From the NCBI RefSeq assembly GCF_012935695.1, contig NZ_CP052859.1, positions 2,893,001-2,957,000 on the forward strand: DNA of 64,000 bases, written 5' to 3'. The stretch comes from Pseudomonas sp. ADAK18. Lineage in GTDB: Bacteria > Pseudomonadota > Gammaproteobacteria > Pseudomonadales > Pseudomonadaceae. Positions 45,131-54,175 of this stretch are shown one piece after another. How positions within the stretch are numbered: the stretch's first letter is position 1; each line of letters starts with the position of its first letter. The notes below the pieces were generated by a model, which saw only the letters and a list, made by a program, of their open reading frames with translations, was not told where the DNA came from and searched no databases. Position numbers and translations under genes: made by a program.

Positions 45131-47545
45131 TCAAGGCTGCGCCGATGGGTTCGGCGTCGAGGGGCTTCCCTCTCCCGGAATCAACACCAGGCTTTGGGGT
45201 GAAGACAATGTAATACCCATTTCCTGAAGACGGGCAAGCAGGATGAACAGCAAATCGCTGCGGGTCCCGGACACCGAGCGCGGGCTGTTGACGTAGCCAC
45301 TGACACCAATGATCAGGCCATCCCTGGCCAGGTCTTTGAACGTGACTGAAGGTGCGGGAGTGTCGAGAATCGACTCGTGCTCGGTAAACGAGTGCAGGAG
45401 CAGCTCGCGAACTTTCAGTACATCGGTGTCCAGCGGCAATGTGAGGGTGATGCCCACCACACCGAGCGCGTTGCCCATGGTGACGTTGCGCACGTTTTGC
45501 GAGATGAACTGCGAGTTCGGCACGATCACCGTCGAGCGGTCAGACATCTGGATCTCGGTTGCCCGTACGTTGATCCGGCGAATATCGCCCTCAACCCCAC
45601 CCAGACTGACCCAATCGCCGACCTTCACCGGCCGTTCAGTCAGCAGGATCAGCCCGGAGATGAAGTTCTGCACAATGGCCTGCAGGCCGAAGCCGATACC
45701 CACCGACAAGGCGCTGACCACCCAGGTCAGGCTGGTCAGGTTGATCTGCAGGGTAGACATCACCAACAGACTCAGCAGCACAAACCCTAGGTAGCCCACC
45801 AGGGTCACCAAGGATGCACGCATGCCGGCGTCCATGTTGGTTTCCGGCAGCAGCCTCTCACTCAACCAGCGCTTCAAGGTCCGCACAGCGAACAACCCGA
45901 TGACAAACATCATCAGCGCAACGAGGATATCCTGGGGAATGATGTGCAGGTTGCCCAGCGTCTTGCTGGTTTCTCCCAGTTGGCTGAACCCCTGGAGCAG
46001 TTCGCTGGGGCTGGAGCCCGCCGGAAGGAAGGCCGCCATCACTGCGGTGAGCAACAGCAATGTACGGCCGACGCCAGCCAGCACGGTGCAGGCCTGGGCC
46101 TGATGCCGGGGTGACAGCCCCAATGCGTTGGCCAGTGCCAGGCCGCTGGGCTGCTTGGGCGAAAGCAGGGTTTCACAGACGTCGCCGAAAAAGGCAATCA
46201 GCAGATAGGCCGTCGCCGCCACGACGCCGACCCACAGCAGCTTGACGGTAAGAAAGTAGGCCAGGGACAGATACCCCGTTAACAACCCGAGGACAATCAA
46301 GGCCACCCACATCGCAGTAACAAAGGGCAATATGCCGGTGAATCCACCCGGACGACCCAGGTCGAGCTTTTTGCGCACGTAGCGCAAACGCAGCAACGCG
46401 GCAATGAAGATCAGCGCCGTGGTCAGTGCCGTCAGGCCATTGAGCGCAACGGTCAACGCCAGGCTGGTGCCGGTGACACTGTTGATCCGCTCCTCGGTAG
46501 CCACCAGCATCAGCGCCACCGCCAGAATCGCCGGGAAAGGCCCCAGGGCACTGGCGATCTCATCGGCAATGGCCGCCAACCGCCAGGAAGGTCGCGGCAG
46601 CATCAGCAAGGCACGCCCAAGGCCTGCAATAAACGCGCAGAACGTGGCCAGGGTAACCAGATGTTCGGAGAGCCGGGCCAGGTTTTCGCTCAAGTCGGCA
46701 TTGCTTTCCAACCCCCAGCGCATCAGTGAGACGGCGCCCATGATCGTCAGGATCGACGATAACGCCACCGCCACCGCCAGGGTGCTGCGTCGCAGACGCC
46801 CCTCCGGCAGCCAGCGAATCATCGCCCAGGTGAGCAGACGCTCAAGCAGCCGCCGGCCGAAACTCCAGATCAGCACAGCCGCCAGCAGCGTGCTGAAGAA
46901 CGCCCAGCGGCGCTCGGGGCTGACGGCGCTCTTCAGGGCAACGACACCCTCAGCCTTCAGGTTGTTCAGGCGCTGCAGGTCTTCAGCGGTGGGACGGATC
47001 AGGGTCGACCAGAACGTGGGGCTAAAAGGGGTATCGGTACGTGAAGTGACCTGGGAATTAAACAAATTGCGCCGCAAGTTGACGATCTGCGCGGCGAGGT
47101 CGCGGCTCCCCTGACTGAGCTGTTTTGCCTGACGCTCATCATCAAGCAGGCTGTTCTTTTTCTGGGTCAGGACATCCCGTTGAGCCGTGAGGCTCTGCGC
47201 TTCCCCGGGCTGGGCCGCGCCCAATACCTTCAGTTGATCATCAAGGCGCTCCATGTCGGTTGCGCGTACCGTGAGCAACATCTCGGCCCGTTGCTGCACC
47301 TGGAGTGCGCCCTGTCTAAACTCCGCCAGCCTCTCGTCACTGGTACTGATGGGGACACTCTGGCGAATCAGCTCAAGTTGCTGGCTGAGTTGCTTCAGGT
47401 CGGCGTCTTCCGACAACAGCGGCAAACTGTCGACGACCTCCAGCGGCACCGTTGTTGTGGGCGCATCTGCCCATGCCGGGAGGCTGATAGCCATCACTAT
47501 GGCCAGCATGGCCTGGCTGATGACGCTTCTATACATTCGCCACAT
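45131..47545 (-). CDS. large mechanosensitive ion channel (MscS family, DUF3772)
   Basis: This 804-residue protein has a signal peptide (AMLAIVMAISLPAWA), a long periplasmic helical DUF3772-like region (about 50-200), around ten membrane helices and a C-terminal MscS domain (GLQAIVQNFISGLILLTERP, then VGDWVSLGGVEGDI). It probably relieves osmotic downshock pressure. The ATG at 47545 has AAGGA at seven bases; the TTG at 47548 is less likely. Confidence 0.9.
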   Translation of the reverse strand: MWRMYRSVISQAMLAIVMAISLPAWADAPTTTVPLEVVDSLPLLSEDADLKQLSQQLELIRQSVPISTSDERLAEFRQGALQVQQRAEMLLTVRATDMERLDDQLKVLGAAQPGEAQSLTAQRDVLTQKKNSLLDDERQAKQLSQGSRDLAAQIVNLRRNLFNSQVTSRTDTPFSPTFWSTLIRPTAEDLQRLNNLKAEGVVALKSAVSPERRWAFFSTLLAAVLIWSFGRRLLERLLTWAMIRWLPEGRLRRSTLAVAVALSSILTIMGAVSLMRWGLESNADLSENLARLSEHLVTLATFCAFIAGLGRALLMLPRPSWRLAAIADEIASALGPFPAILAVALMLVATEERINSVTGTSLALTVALNGLTALTTALIFIAALLRLRYVRKKLDLGRPGGFTGILPFVTAMWVALIVLGLLTGYLSLAYFLTVKLLWVGVVAATAYLLIAFFGDVCETLLSPKQPSGLALANALGLSPRHQAQACTVLAGVGRTLLLLTAVMAAFLPAGSSPSELLQGFSQLGETSKTLGNLHIIPQDILVALMMFVIGLFAVRTLKRWLSERLLPETNMDAGMRASLVTLVGYLGFVLLSLLVMSTLQINLTSLTWVVSALSVGIGFGLQAIVQNFISGLILLTERPVKVGDWVSLGGVEGDIRRINVRATEIQMSDRSTVIVPNSQFISQNVRNVTMGNALGVVGITLTLPLDTDVLKVRELLLHSFTEHESILDTPAPSVTFKDLARDGLIIGVSGYVNSPRSVSGTRSDLLFILLARLQEMGITLSSPQSLVLIPGEGSPSTPNPSAQP

Positions 47546-47642
47546 CAAGTCGTCCTTTTCAGTCTTTTACCATCGGGACTATGGACCGTGGCGGGAGAAA
47601 GGAAATTCCATACTGAAGGCAAAAGAGCAGCTGGCACGCCTC

Positions 47643-47873
47643 TCAATCGACCAACGCGGGCTTGAACTCCAATGCCCACGGCGCAATCAAGCGCTGCGGG
47701 GTCTTGCAGGTTTTGCGCTTGAATACGAAGTTGCGGCACTTCTCGGCGAACTGTTGGCGGTTGTGCACCCTGCCCAACTGCATCTGTGCCAACTCGTTTT
47801 CGCGGCGCCGTAACACGACCTGTATGAGTCCATCGAGAACCGCGACTTCCCGCGCTAGCGGGCACGTATCACA
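47643..47873 (-). pseudogene. possible 3' remnant of an unknown gene
   Basis: An open minus-strand frame of about 77 codons ends with ENELAQMQLGRVHNRQQFAE, then CRNFVFKRKTCKTPQRL and IAPWALEFKPALVD. The sequence reads like a real protein tail but there is no start codon with a ribosome site; a stop lies just upstream at 47874-47876. I cannot name the family. Nothing convincing was found in the rest of the gap (47877-48322). Confidence 0.3.
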
Positions 47874-48322
47874 TCAACCCTTTTGACCTGACCAAGGTGA
47901 CCAAGTGTTGAATAGCCGGACAAAGCACCCCAAACCAAATTGCACACCGCACCTGCTCCGATTCACCAAGACGACAACCCGACTCACGAACAGTCCGTAA
48001 CGTCGGTGTGAACCATTTGGGTGATCGAGCTAACTCACAAAGGTGCTCTTCCATCTTATTACTCAGTGAAGTCGGTACGCTGGTTTTGAACCGCTTCTCC
48101 AACAAAATTTACTCGACGCCGTCAAGAGACGGTATTGCCATACGCTTACAGCCATGGAAGGCCTGAAGCGTTTGTTCACCCTATGCCACTCGCATAACGA
48201 TATAACAAAGTCGTATAAAACCTTCTCTATAAATTCTCCATAGAAAATCAACACACATAAATGTAGAGAAGAGAAAGCTCCCCTACATCATTGCATTTAT
48301 CAATATATGGAAGGATCACATC

Positions 48323-48448
48323 ATGAAACTGCCACAGAAAATGCTGTTATTGGTTATGTTTGCCCTAGGCGGTAGCCAGATATCTATGGCTAATGCCGAC
48401 TCGGCGAGTACACAAGGATGCCCGGCACCGAATAGCCAAGGAATTTAG
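48323..48448 (+). CDS. small secreted peptide of the AT-rich island, 41 residues
   Basis: The ATG at 48323 follows AAGGA at a good distance. The product has a Sec signal, QKMLLLVMFALGGSQISMANA, and a short tail with one Cys (DSASTQGCPAPNSQGI). It opens the AT-rich island and lies 66 bp upstream of the second peptide gene. It could be a precursor or an immunity or signal peptide; I see no family. Confidence 0.55.
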   Translation: MKLPQKMLLLVMFALGGSQISMANADSASTQGCPAPNSQGI

Positions 48449-48514
48449 TCCGCGCACGACTGGATAACCTAATGCAATGCATGGCTAAAAATCACTTTTA
48501 CGGATGAGAAAAAC

Positions 48515-48658
48515 ATGTCAGCAGAATCTCCAGTGATAACAGATCAATATCAAAATCTCGAAGATGCTCTTCTGGTCTCTGTCATTTTAGACGAGACCGT
48601 ATCGCGGTGGGACGAAAAACCAGACTTAGCAGTAGTTTGTTGCGTCGAAGATAGATAG
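48515..48658 (+). CDS. candidate RiPP precursor peptide, 47 residues
   Basis: The ATG at 48515 is preceded by GGATGAGA. The acidic peptide starts MSAESPVITDQYQNLEDALL and ends with WDEKPDLAVVCCVEDR. Size, acidic leader-like N-terminus, two adjacent Cys near the end, and position just before genes for an E1-like modifying enzyme and an exporter fit a RiPP precursor. A hairpin follows at once (48667), as in clusters where precursor mRNA is made in excess. No known precursor family is recognised. Confidence 0.6.
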   Translation: MSAESPVITDQYQNLEDALLVSVILDETVSRWDEKPDLAVVCCVEDR

Positions 48659-48666
48659 AGCAGGGA

Positions 48667-48690
48667 GGGGAGCGGTGTTAGCCGCTCCTC
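48667..48690 (+). terminator. attenuator-like hairpin after the precursor gene
   Basis: Stem GGAGCGG (48669-48675) and CCGCTCC (48682-48688), extended by weaker pairs on both sides, then CTTTAGT. It lies 9 bp after the candidate precursor stop. The T-run is short, so it probably reduces read-through into the enzyme genes rather than stopping all transcription. Confidence 0.55.
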
Positions 48691-48747
48691 CTTTAGTACG
48701 CGCCTTGGCAGAGCACAAGACTATGAAAACGGGACAGGATCGACACC

Positions 48748-49230
48748 ATGAGAAAGGCGCCATCTTTAGATAATGTACTGCATTACCGTAACGATGCGTT
48801 AATGTTAGCCTTCTCGAAAAACAACAAGGTCTCAATGCGAGAGTCCAGTGAGCTTTTCCTGGATTTAAAACGCTGGATATGGCTGATCGGAACAAGACCC
48901 AGTGAAAGCCCTCCTTTTCCAAGCTTCCCAGAGCAATGGATAATAGATAATTATTGGCACGAATTCATTCTAAGCACACGCGAATACACAAACTTCTGCA
49001 CTGACTTTTTTGGTAATTATATACACCACACCCCCACTCCGAATGGATTGCAGGGAGCAAGTCCAAGACTGGCAGCGGAAGACCTCCCTGAGTTCATCGA
49101 AACAAACAAAAAAACCCTGGAAGATGCCATTACTGAAGTACGGATAAAACTAGGAATAAAAACCGCGATTCGCTGGTATAGAGAACTTCCGAAACAGTAC
49201 CCAGTGCCGGACCGACCTGAATATAATTGA
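48748..49230 (+). CDS. 160-residue protein with WH and HH motifs, in RiPP-like cluster
   Basis: Unknown function. The centre reads DNYWHEFILSTREYTNFC (residues 68-84), followed by NYIHHTP (90-96). I recall this W-H ... Y..FC ... HH-P pattern in uncharacterised bacterial proteins and in the N-terminal part of glycine-rich domain (DUF1399-like) proteins; the His and Cys residues could bind a metal. Its gene is between the precursor and the E1-like enzyme, so it may be a second modification enzyme. The ribosome site is weak (CAGGA). Confidence 0.7.
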   Translation: MRKAPSLDNVLHYRNDALMLAFSKNNKVSMRESSELFLDLKRWIWLIGTRPSESPPFPSFPEQWIIDNYWHEFILSTREYTNFCTDFFGNYIHHTPTPNGLQGASPRLAAEDLPEFIETNKKTLEDAITEVRIKLGIKTAIRWYRELPKQYPVPDRPEYN

Positions 49231-49248
49231 TCGCATGGAAATCTAAAA

Positions 49249-50367
49249 ATGCTCAGTCTTCGAAATCGGATATTAGACGACTTAACAAATGAAGAGTACA
49301 CGCTTGAGCTGATACCCTCATGGACGCTGGAAGATATAGTAGACGTCATTTGGCTGCACAGTGAAAAAGGTGAATCACTGAATTTCTCAGACACCGAAAA
49401 TGAATATCAAATCCTAAAGGATGCGATCCCCACCGGACTTATAAAAAAACGCGTATCAGAACGTACCGGCAAACCCTATAAGATCTCAGCGCTAGCTAGA
49501 CTTTGGGAGCTGGGTGTTATACGTGTATATGACAGAATAGACAATGAGGAAATTGAGTTAACCAGAGATACTAGATTTATTTGGCAGGACGCATATTTTA
49601 GAGCCTTTTCCAGCAGCGAACATTCGGTTAGCCAGATGAATAAGCGACTGCAAAACTCGACGGTTTGTATCGTAGGTGCAGGTGCAGCCGGATCGCTGAC
49701 AGCGCTTATGCTAACCGCTGCCGGAGTGGGCAAGCTTCGCTTAGTAGATGGAGACACCGTCGCATCCAGCAACCTTCCCAGGCAGATTCTCTACCCCGAA
49801 AATAGCATCGGACGCCTTAAGATTGAGGTATTAAGAAATTTACTTTTAAGCCATCACTCACACTTAGAGGTTGAAACCTTAAATACCTTTGTTGACAGCC
49901 AGGAAAGGGCTAATGAAATAACCACCGGCGTTGATTTCCTAATTCTCACAGCAGACCAACCTAGGCTAAAAATTCGCGAATGGATCGGCAAAGCATCTTT
50001 ATCTTTACATGTCCCCTATTTAGCAATGGGCGGGAACTGGATAGGACCAATAAGCGTACCTTATTACTCTCCTTGCTATCTATGTCAAGCACGGACATAT
50101 CGATCGCGCTACTCAGACCCCATCAGCTTTCTTGAGAAAGTCGTCAAAGAACCGTTGCCCGACCGTGCAGCGTTCGGCCCTCGCCCGGCCCTGGTAGCTA
50201 GCTTCGTGGCATCGACAACTCTTCATTACTTATCAGGCACTGGGACCGAGCGGTCTCTCTTCGAAAGCTTCAAGGTTTCTTTGGATGGCAATACGGAGAG
50301 ATTAGCTTATAGGCGTTACAGAAACTGTGCGGCTTGTGCGACCCATCCCCACGCGAAACTTTCGTAA
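49249..50367 (+). CDS. E1-like (ThiF/MccB-type) adenylating enzyme
   Basis: This 372-residue protein has an N-terminal domain (about 1-130) with winged-helix-like LARLWELGVIRVYDRI, possibly binding the peptide leader (RRE-like), then an adenylation domain: GAGAAGS (143-149), DGD (167-169), SNLPRQ (174-179), K191 and D236. Two C-x2-C pairs (C276/C279 and C360/C363) should bind zinc, as in MoeB, ThiF and MccB. MccB-type enzymes activate a peptide C-terminus with ATP. It starts 18 bp after the previous gene. Confidence 0.85.
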   Translation: MLSLRNRILDDLTNEEYTLELIPSWTLEDIVDVIWLHSEKGESLNFSDTENEYQILKDAIPTGLIKKRVSERTGKPYKISALARLWELGVIRVYDRIDNEEIELTRDTRFIWQDAYFRAFSSSEHSVSQMNKRLQNSTVCIVGAGAAGSLTALMLTAAGVGKLRLVDGDTVASSNLPRQILYPENSIGRLKIEVLRNLLLSHHSHLEVETLNTFVDSQERANEITTGVDFLILTADQPRLKIREWIGKASLSLHVPYLAMGGNWIGPISVPYYSPCYLCQARTYRSRYSDPISFLEKVVKEPLPDRAAFGPRPALVASFVASTTLHYLSGTGTERSLFESFKVSLDGNTERLAYRRYRNCAACATHPHAKLS

Positions 50368-50392
50368 ACTGAGCTAATTCGGAGATAGAGAT

Positions 50393-51667
50393 TTGAAACT
50401 TTACCGCTACCTACCTCCCATGCTATTTGCCTGCGTGCTCGGTATCAACAACCTAGGATCGAGTTTGACTACGTTTGGGCTAGCGGCTTGGATCTTTGAG
50501 GTGACGGGATCATACGCGGCAATGACGCTCCTCGGCATCATCACACCGCTCACGGTTGTGTTAGTCTCTCCCGTTGCCGGCTTAGTTGTTGATCGCTATA
50601 ACAAAAAATGGATTTTGATAGCCGCTGACTCATTTTCCCTAATTAGCATATTGATTTCCTTGTCGTTATATTTGAATGACGTCTTCAGCACACCTCTAGC
50701 CATGGCGTTAGCATGGTCTCTTTCTATCTGTAATGAATTTCGATTTACTGCCTCGTCTGCGTTGATACCCTCTATCACGGCTAAAGAAAATTTGCTCAGA
50801 GTCAACTCCGTACAACAGTCCTTTCGGGGCAGCGCACTGATGCTAGGGCCGATACTAGGTGCCGTGAGTTTTAGCTATCTAGGACTGTCCTTACTGCTCG
50901 CCATCGATGCGCTAACTTTCGTAATAAGTGCCGGTATTCTATTGTCGTTCTCCCTCAACCTCACGCTGAACACAAGCAGAATTCCCCCTCCGCGCTCGTC
51001 TTTACTCTCTGAAATTCAACAGGCTTTACAGTGGCTGTCGAAGAGGCGGTACCTAATTATCCTACTGGTCGCTTTCATGCCGATTAACGCTGTCCTTTCT
51101 GTTTTTACAGTCGCGCTTTCGCCCTACGTACTCGCCGCTGGCTCCAGCCTCGACTTGGGTATTGTGTCAGGTGCAGTAGGCGCGGGTATGCTCCTGTCCA
51201 GCTTTTTCCTTAGAAAAATCAAAAGCAGTGTCGACCCGGCTCACATCCTGATTACAAGCATCTTCATACTGGGGCTAAGCTTGATCGCCGTTGGCATGGT
51301 TACGTTCAGAACGCACCTGTGGGTGCTTACCCCTGTGGTAGGAGCTTCAGTGGCGGCACTGGTGAGCGCCAACCAAACGATCTGGCATGCGCAAACGCCG
51401 CTAGAGATTCAAGGTAAAATAATCGCTCTACGCTCAATGACCATGTATTTTGTAGCGCCAGTATCCATTCTGTTTTCGGAGCCGCTGGTAACCCATCTAT
51501 TACGCCCCTTTCTTACCCACTACCCTAGTGCAATTGAACTGTGGGGAAGCAATCTCCCTGGATCACTGGGGCTAATGATCTCAATTATGGGAGTTTTTTT
51601 AGTAATACTGGGGGTTTATGTAGCGACTCGTTTTCATCACCCAGCGTTGGCGCGTAATGACATTTAG
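50393..51667 (+). CDS. MFS exporter of the RiPP-like cluster
   Basis: This 424-residue protein has 10-12 membrane helices, starting KLYRYLPPMLFACVLG. It resembles enterobactin exporter/MefA-type MFS proteins (LVSPVAGLVVDRYNKKWIL carries the loop 2-3 motif). The start is TTG at 50393, eight bases after GGAG. Placement after the adenylating enzyme suggests export of the modified peptide and possibly self-protection. Confidence 0.85.
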   Translation: MKLYRYLPPMLFACVLGINNLGSSLTTFGLAAWIFEVTGSYAAMTLLGIITPLTVVLVSPVAGLVVDRYNKKWILIAADSFSLISILISLSLYLNDVFSTPLAMALAWSLSICNEFRFTASSALIPSITAKENLLRVNSVQQSFRGSALMLGPILGAVSFSYLGLSLLLAIDALTFVISAGILLSFSLNLTLNTSRIPPPRSSLLSEIQQALQWLSKRRYLIILLVAFMPINAVLSVFTVALSPYVLAAGSSLDLGIVSGAVGAGMLLSSFFLRKIKSSVDPAHILITSIFILGLSLIAVGMVTFRTHLWVLTPVVGASVAALVSANQTIWHAQTPLEIQGKIIALRSMTMYFVAPVSILFSEPLVTHLLRPFLTHYPSAIELWGSNLPGSLGLMISIMGVFLVILGVYVATRFHHPALARNDI

Positions 51668-51833
51668 CACGCGCAGCAAAATATCATTCACGATGCTATT
51701 AAATTGGCCTAGGGCTGATGACAATTATCAGGTCATGACAGAGTCAGGGCACGATGTTCATCTCGTTACCCAAGCTGCTCCAGCAACAAACCAATTCAGT
51801 ACGCGTGCGTTCAAGACTCAATTCAGGCCTTAA
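51657..51833 (+). CDS. 58-codon ORF overlapping the exporter stop
   Basis: An ATG at 51657 lies inside the last codons of the exporter gene, overlapping by 11 bp, and the frame runs to a TAA at 51833. The product begins MTFSTRSKISFTMLLNWPRA and ends with FKTQFRP. The overlap suggests translational coupling, but there is no known family; it may be the truncated start of a lost gene. Confidence 0.3.
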   Translation: MTFSTRSKISFTMLLNWPRADDNYQVMTESGHDVHLVTQAAPATNQFSTRAFKTQFRP

Positions 51834-52077
51834 AGGTACTGAAGGATGCTGGAAATCAGTGGCTCCCGCTGGAATGAAAAAAGACCCGAACGAACTGACC
51901 TCAAGCACTGACTGAATTCGTATCCGTCCCGCAAAGTCATCTACCCAGCCCTGCTAAGCCAAGACATGGTGTGCACCTAAATTTAAGTGGGCACCCGTTG
52001 TAGCCTTTTAAGCGGGTATTTCACGCAACCACAACGCTGTTCCTACTCCAAATCCTTAAAAGTCTAAGTCATTGGCT

Positions 52078-52164
52078 TATTTGAAGGACGTGCTGACTCG
52101 CCTGCCGATGCAGCGGGCGGGTGAAATTGCACAATTATTGCCGCATTGCTGGCAACCGGTTTAG
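52078..52164 (+). pseudogene. remnant of an IS66-family transposase (TnpC C-terminus)
   Basis: The 28 codons before the TAG read YLKDVLTRLPMQRAGE, then IAQLLPHCWQPV. This matches the conserved C-terminal end of IS66 TnpC (YLKDVLxRLP ... LLPHxWxP). No upstream part of the transposase remains in frame. It marks a former mobile-element insertion at the right edge of the AT-rich island. In the rest of the gap 51834-52196 I see no gene. Confidence 0.7.
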
Positions 52165-52196
52165 TCGTTCGAGTTTCGATCGGCGCACGCGTACGC

Positions 52197-53111
52197 CTAA
52201 ACTAGCGCTTCTAACAGTTCACTCCTGAGCCACTCTATCAAATACTCGGTTTCTCTTCGCTCAACAATGACGGGGCGTTTAAAAATCGATATCGCTTGTG
52301 GCAGAACCACGCTTTCAGAGCAAGGCCTTGTCAAGGCTCCACTATCAACCAATCTCCCGGCAGTTCGCGCCCAGCCGACGGCAATACCATGTCCTTCCAC
52401 TGCCGCTTGGAGCATCATCGGGTAACTGTCGAAATAGCGACTTTTGGTGCGACCATCCAGAACGATACCGAACTCGGCTAACCAACTGTCCCACTCCATC
52501 AAATGAGGAGGCGTAGCCCGATGGTGCAGGAGCGTGTGGTGTACCAAATCTGTGACTTTCAATACCTCCTCTTGTTCGTTGAGGTAATCGGGACTGCACA
52601 CGGGGAACACTTCGTCAGAGGCCGTGAATAACAGATGACTTAATCCACTTGCCCGGCCGGTGCTCTGTAGTGCAACGTCGAAATGACCACTGAACTCCGT
52701 CAGGGGCTGCGTGGTGGTAACGACTTGAATCTCGATATCCGGGTGGCGTTGGTGAAAGCTAAAAAGGCGCGGCATCAACCAGTAAAACGCTTCACACAGC
52801 TGGCAGAGCAATACGACCTGAGGCTTGCGGGACGCACCTCGCAAGCTATCAGCAACTGAACCTATCTGGTTCAACGCGATACTCACGACAAGTCCTAGCT
52901 GCTGTCCTTGCGGCGTTAAAAAGACTGCACGATTACGTCTATCGAACAGCGTTACACCGAGATCTTCCTCAAGCCCGCGAATCTGTCGGCTCACCGCTGC
53001 TTGAGTGATATGGAGTTCGTCAGCTGCTCGTGAAAAGCTCCCCAGGCGAGCGGCCGCTTCAAAAGGCAGCAAGCTTGCGAGTGGCGGGAGCGACTTACCG
53101 AGTAAATTCAT
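52197..53111 (-). CDS. LysR family transcriptional regulator (GcvA-like)
   Basis: This 304-residue protein has the N-terminal LysR HTH (FSRAADELHITQAAVSRQIRGLEE, about 26-49) and a substrate-binding domain. It is divergent from the DMT transporter at 53204 with a 92-bp intergenic region, the usual layout for regulation of that transporter. Confidence 0.92.
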   Translation of the reverse strand: MNLLGKSLPPLASLLPFEAAARLGSFSRAADELHITQAAVSRQIRGLEEDLGVTLFDRRNRAVFLTPQGQQLGLVVSIALNQIGSVADSLRGASRKPQVVLLCQLCEAFYWLMPRLFSFHQRHPDIEIQVVTTTQPLTEFSGHFDVALQSTGRASGLSHLLFTASDEVFPVCSPDYLNEQEEVLKVTDLVHHTLLHHRATPPHLMEWDSWLAEFGIVLDGRTKSRYFDSYPMMLQAAVEGHGIAVGWARTAGRLVDSGALTRPCSESVVLPQAISIFKRPVIVERRETEYLIEWLRSELLEALV

Positions 53112-53203
53112 AACCGTGGATTATGCCTTGCGGGCTGAGAACTCGTTTGTAGCATACATCCGGCAACGTTCAAGCTTGCGATTACTCAGCCTTGGAGTTG
53201 CTT

Positions 53204-54175
53204 ATGAACACATCTGCCCATCCTTTTGCCCTAGGCGTGTTTTTTGCGGTATTCGCCACATTATGCTGGGGCTCAAATTTCATTGTTCCCTATGTCACGG
53301 GGAGCTACAGCATATTTGACTTTCTGGCCGTTAAATTCATGATCGTTGGAGTAGTCGGAGTCGTTTGGACTATCGTCGAACGTGCCAATGTCCAAGGGCT
53401 GACATTTCCCATGCGAATGATCGCGTTGGCGCTGGGAGCCATCGGCTATCTCGGGTACAGCGTCTGTATTGCATGCGGTGTCATGATCAGCGGCCCCGTC
53501 CTGACACCGGCATTCATCGCGGTGGTGCCCGTGATGCTGGCGCTGCTTGGAAACGCGCAAAACAAGATGCTGGCGTGGGGAAAACTGGCATTGCCGCTAT
53601 CCATGCTGGTGTTCGGCCTGCTACTCATCAATATCATGGCTAACGACACCCCCTCCATCCCGCGAGGCACCGCTGCGATCGGGGTGGTTTTTTCTGTGTG
53701 TGCCGTGGTGTTTTGGTTAGCGTTCAGTGTGCTGAACCAAAAAGGGCTGAGTAAAATCCCACCACATTCAACAAGCGCGTGGACAGGGCTCATGATGGTT
53801 GGGAGCACGCTAGGCATGCTGTTGGTATTGCCCTTGGGATATGCGTTTAGTCTTTTTGAAATGCCCACCCAAGGAGCCAGCTTTACCAATGCGGGAAGTC
53901 TTTATGCCTGGGCATTTCTAATTGCAATTTTGTCGTCCGTATTGGGGGCATGGGCGTGGAACAAGGCGTCTCGTTATTTACCCATGGTGCTTTCGGGACA
54001 GCTAATTGCTCTCGAGTCTCTTTTCGCCACCCTACTTGGATTGTTTTTTGAGCAACGCCTACCAACGTTGTATGAAGCTTTGGGTATTACGGCCGTATTG
54101 ACAGGCGCAATGCTGGCCATACGGATGCTCTTCGCGTCGCACGAAAAGAGGAACGATAAGCTAACGGCGTCTTAA
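53204..54175 (+). CDS. DMT superfamily transporter (EamA-type)
   Basis: This 323-residue protein has about ten helices in two EamA halves. The N-terminus FFAVFATLCWGSNFIVPYV is typical. DMT proteins export amino acids or metabolites. The ATG at 53204 has GGAG at a suitable distance; the ATG at 53192 overlaps it. Probably controlled by the divergent LysR protein. Confidence 0.9.
   Translation: MNTSAHPFALGVFFAVFATLCWGSNFIVPYVTGSYSIFDFLAVKFMIVGVVGVVWTIVERANVQGLTFPMRMIALALGAIGYLGYSVCIACGVMISGPVLTPAFIAVVPVMLALLGNAQNKMLAWGKLALPLSMLVFGLLLINIMANDTPSIPRGTAAIGVVFSVCAVVFWLAFSVLNQKGLSKIPPHSTSAWTGLMMVGSTLGMLLVLPLGYAFSLFEMPTQGASFTNAGSLYAWAFLIAILSSVLGAWAWNKASRYLPMVLSGQLIALESLFATLLGLFFEQRLPTLYEALGITAVLTGAMLAIRMLFASHEKRNDKLTAS

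Noticed and set aside
47869..48105. Minus-strand frame of 78 codons before the AT-rich island
   Set aside because: No ribosome site or motif; the adjacent frame (47643-47873) reads more like protein but has no start.
48515..48658. Reading the peptide as a microcin C (MccA) precursor
   Set aside because: MccA is a heptapeptide ending in Asn; this 47-residue peptide ends in Arg and has two Cys, so only the enzyme class is comparable.
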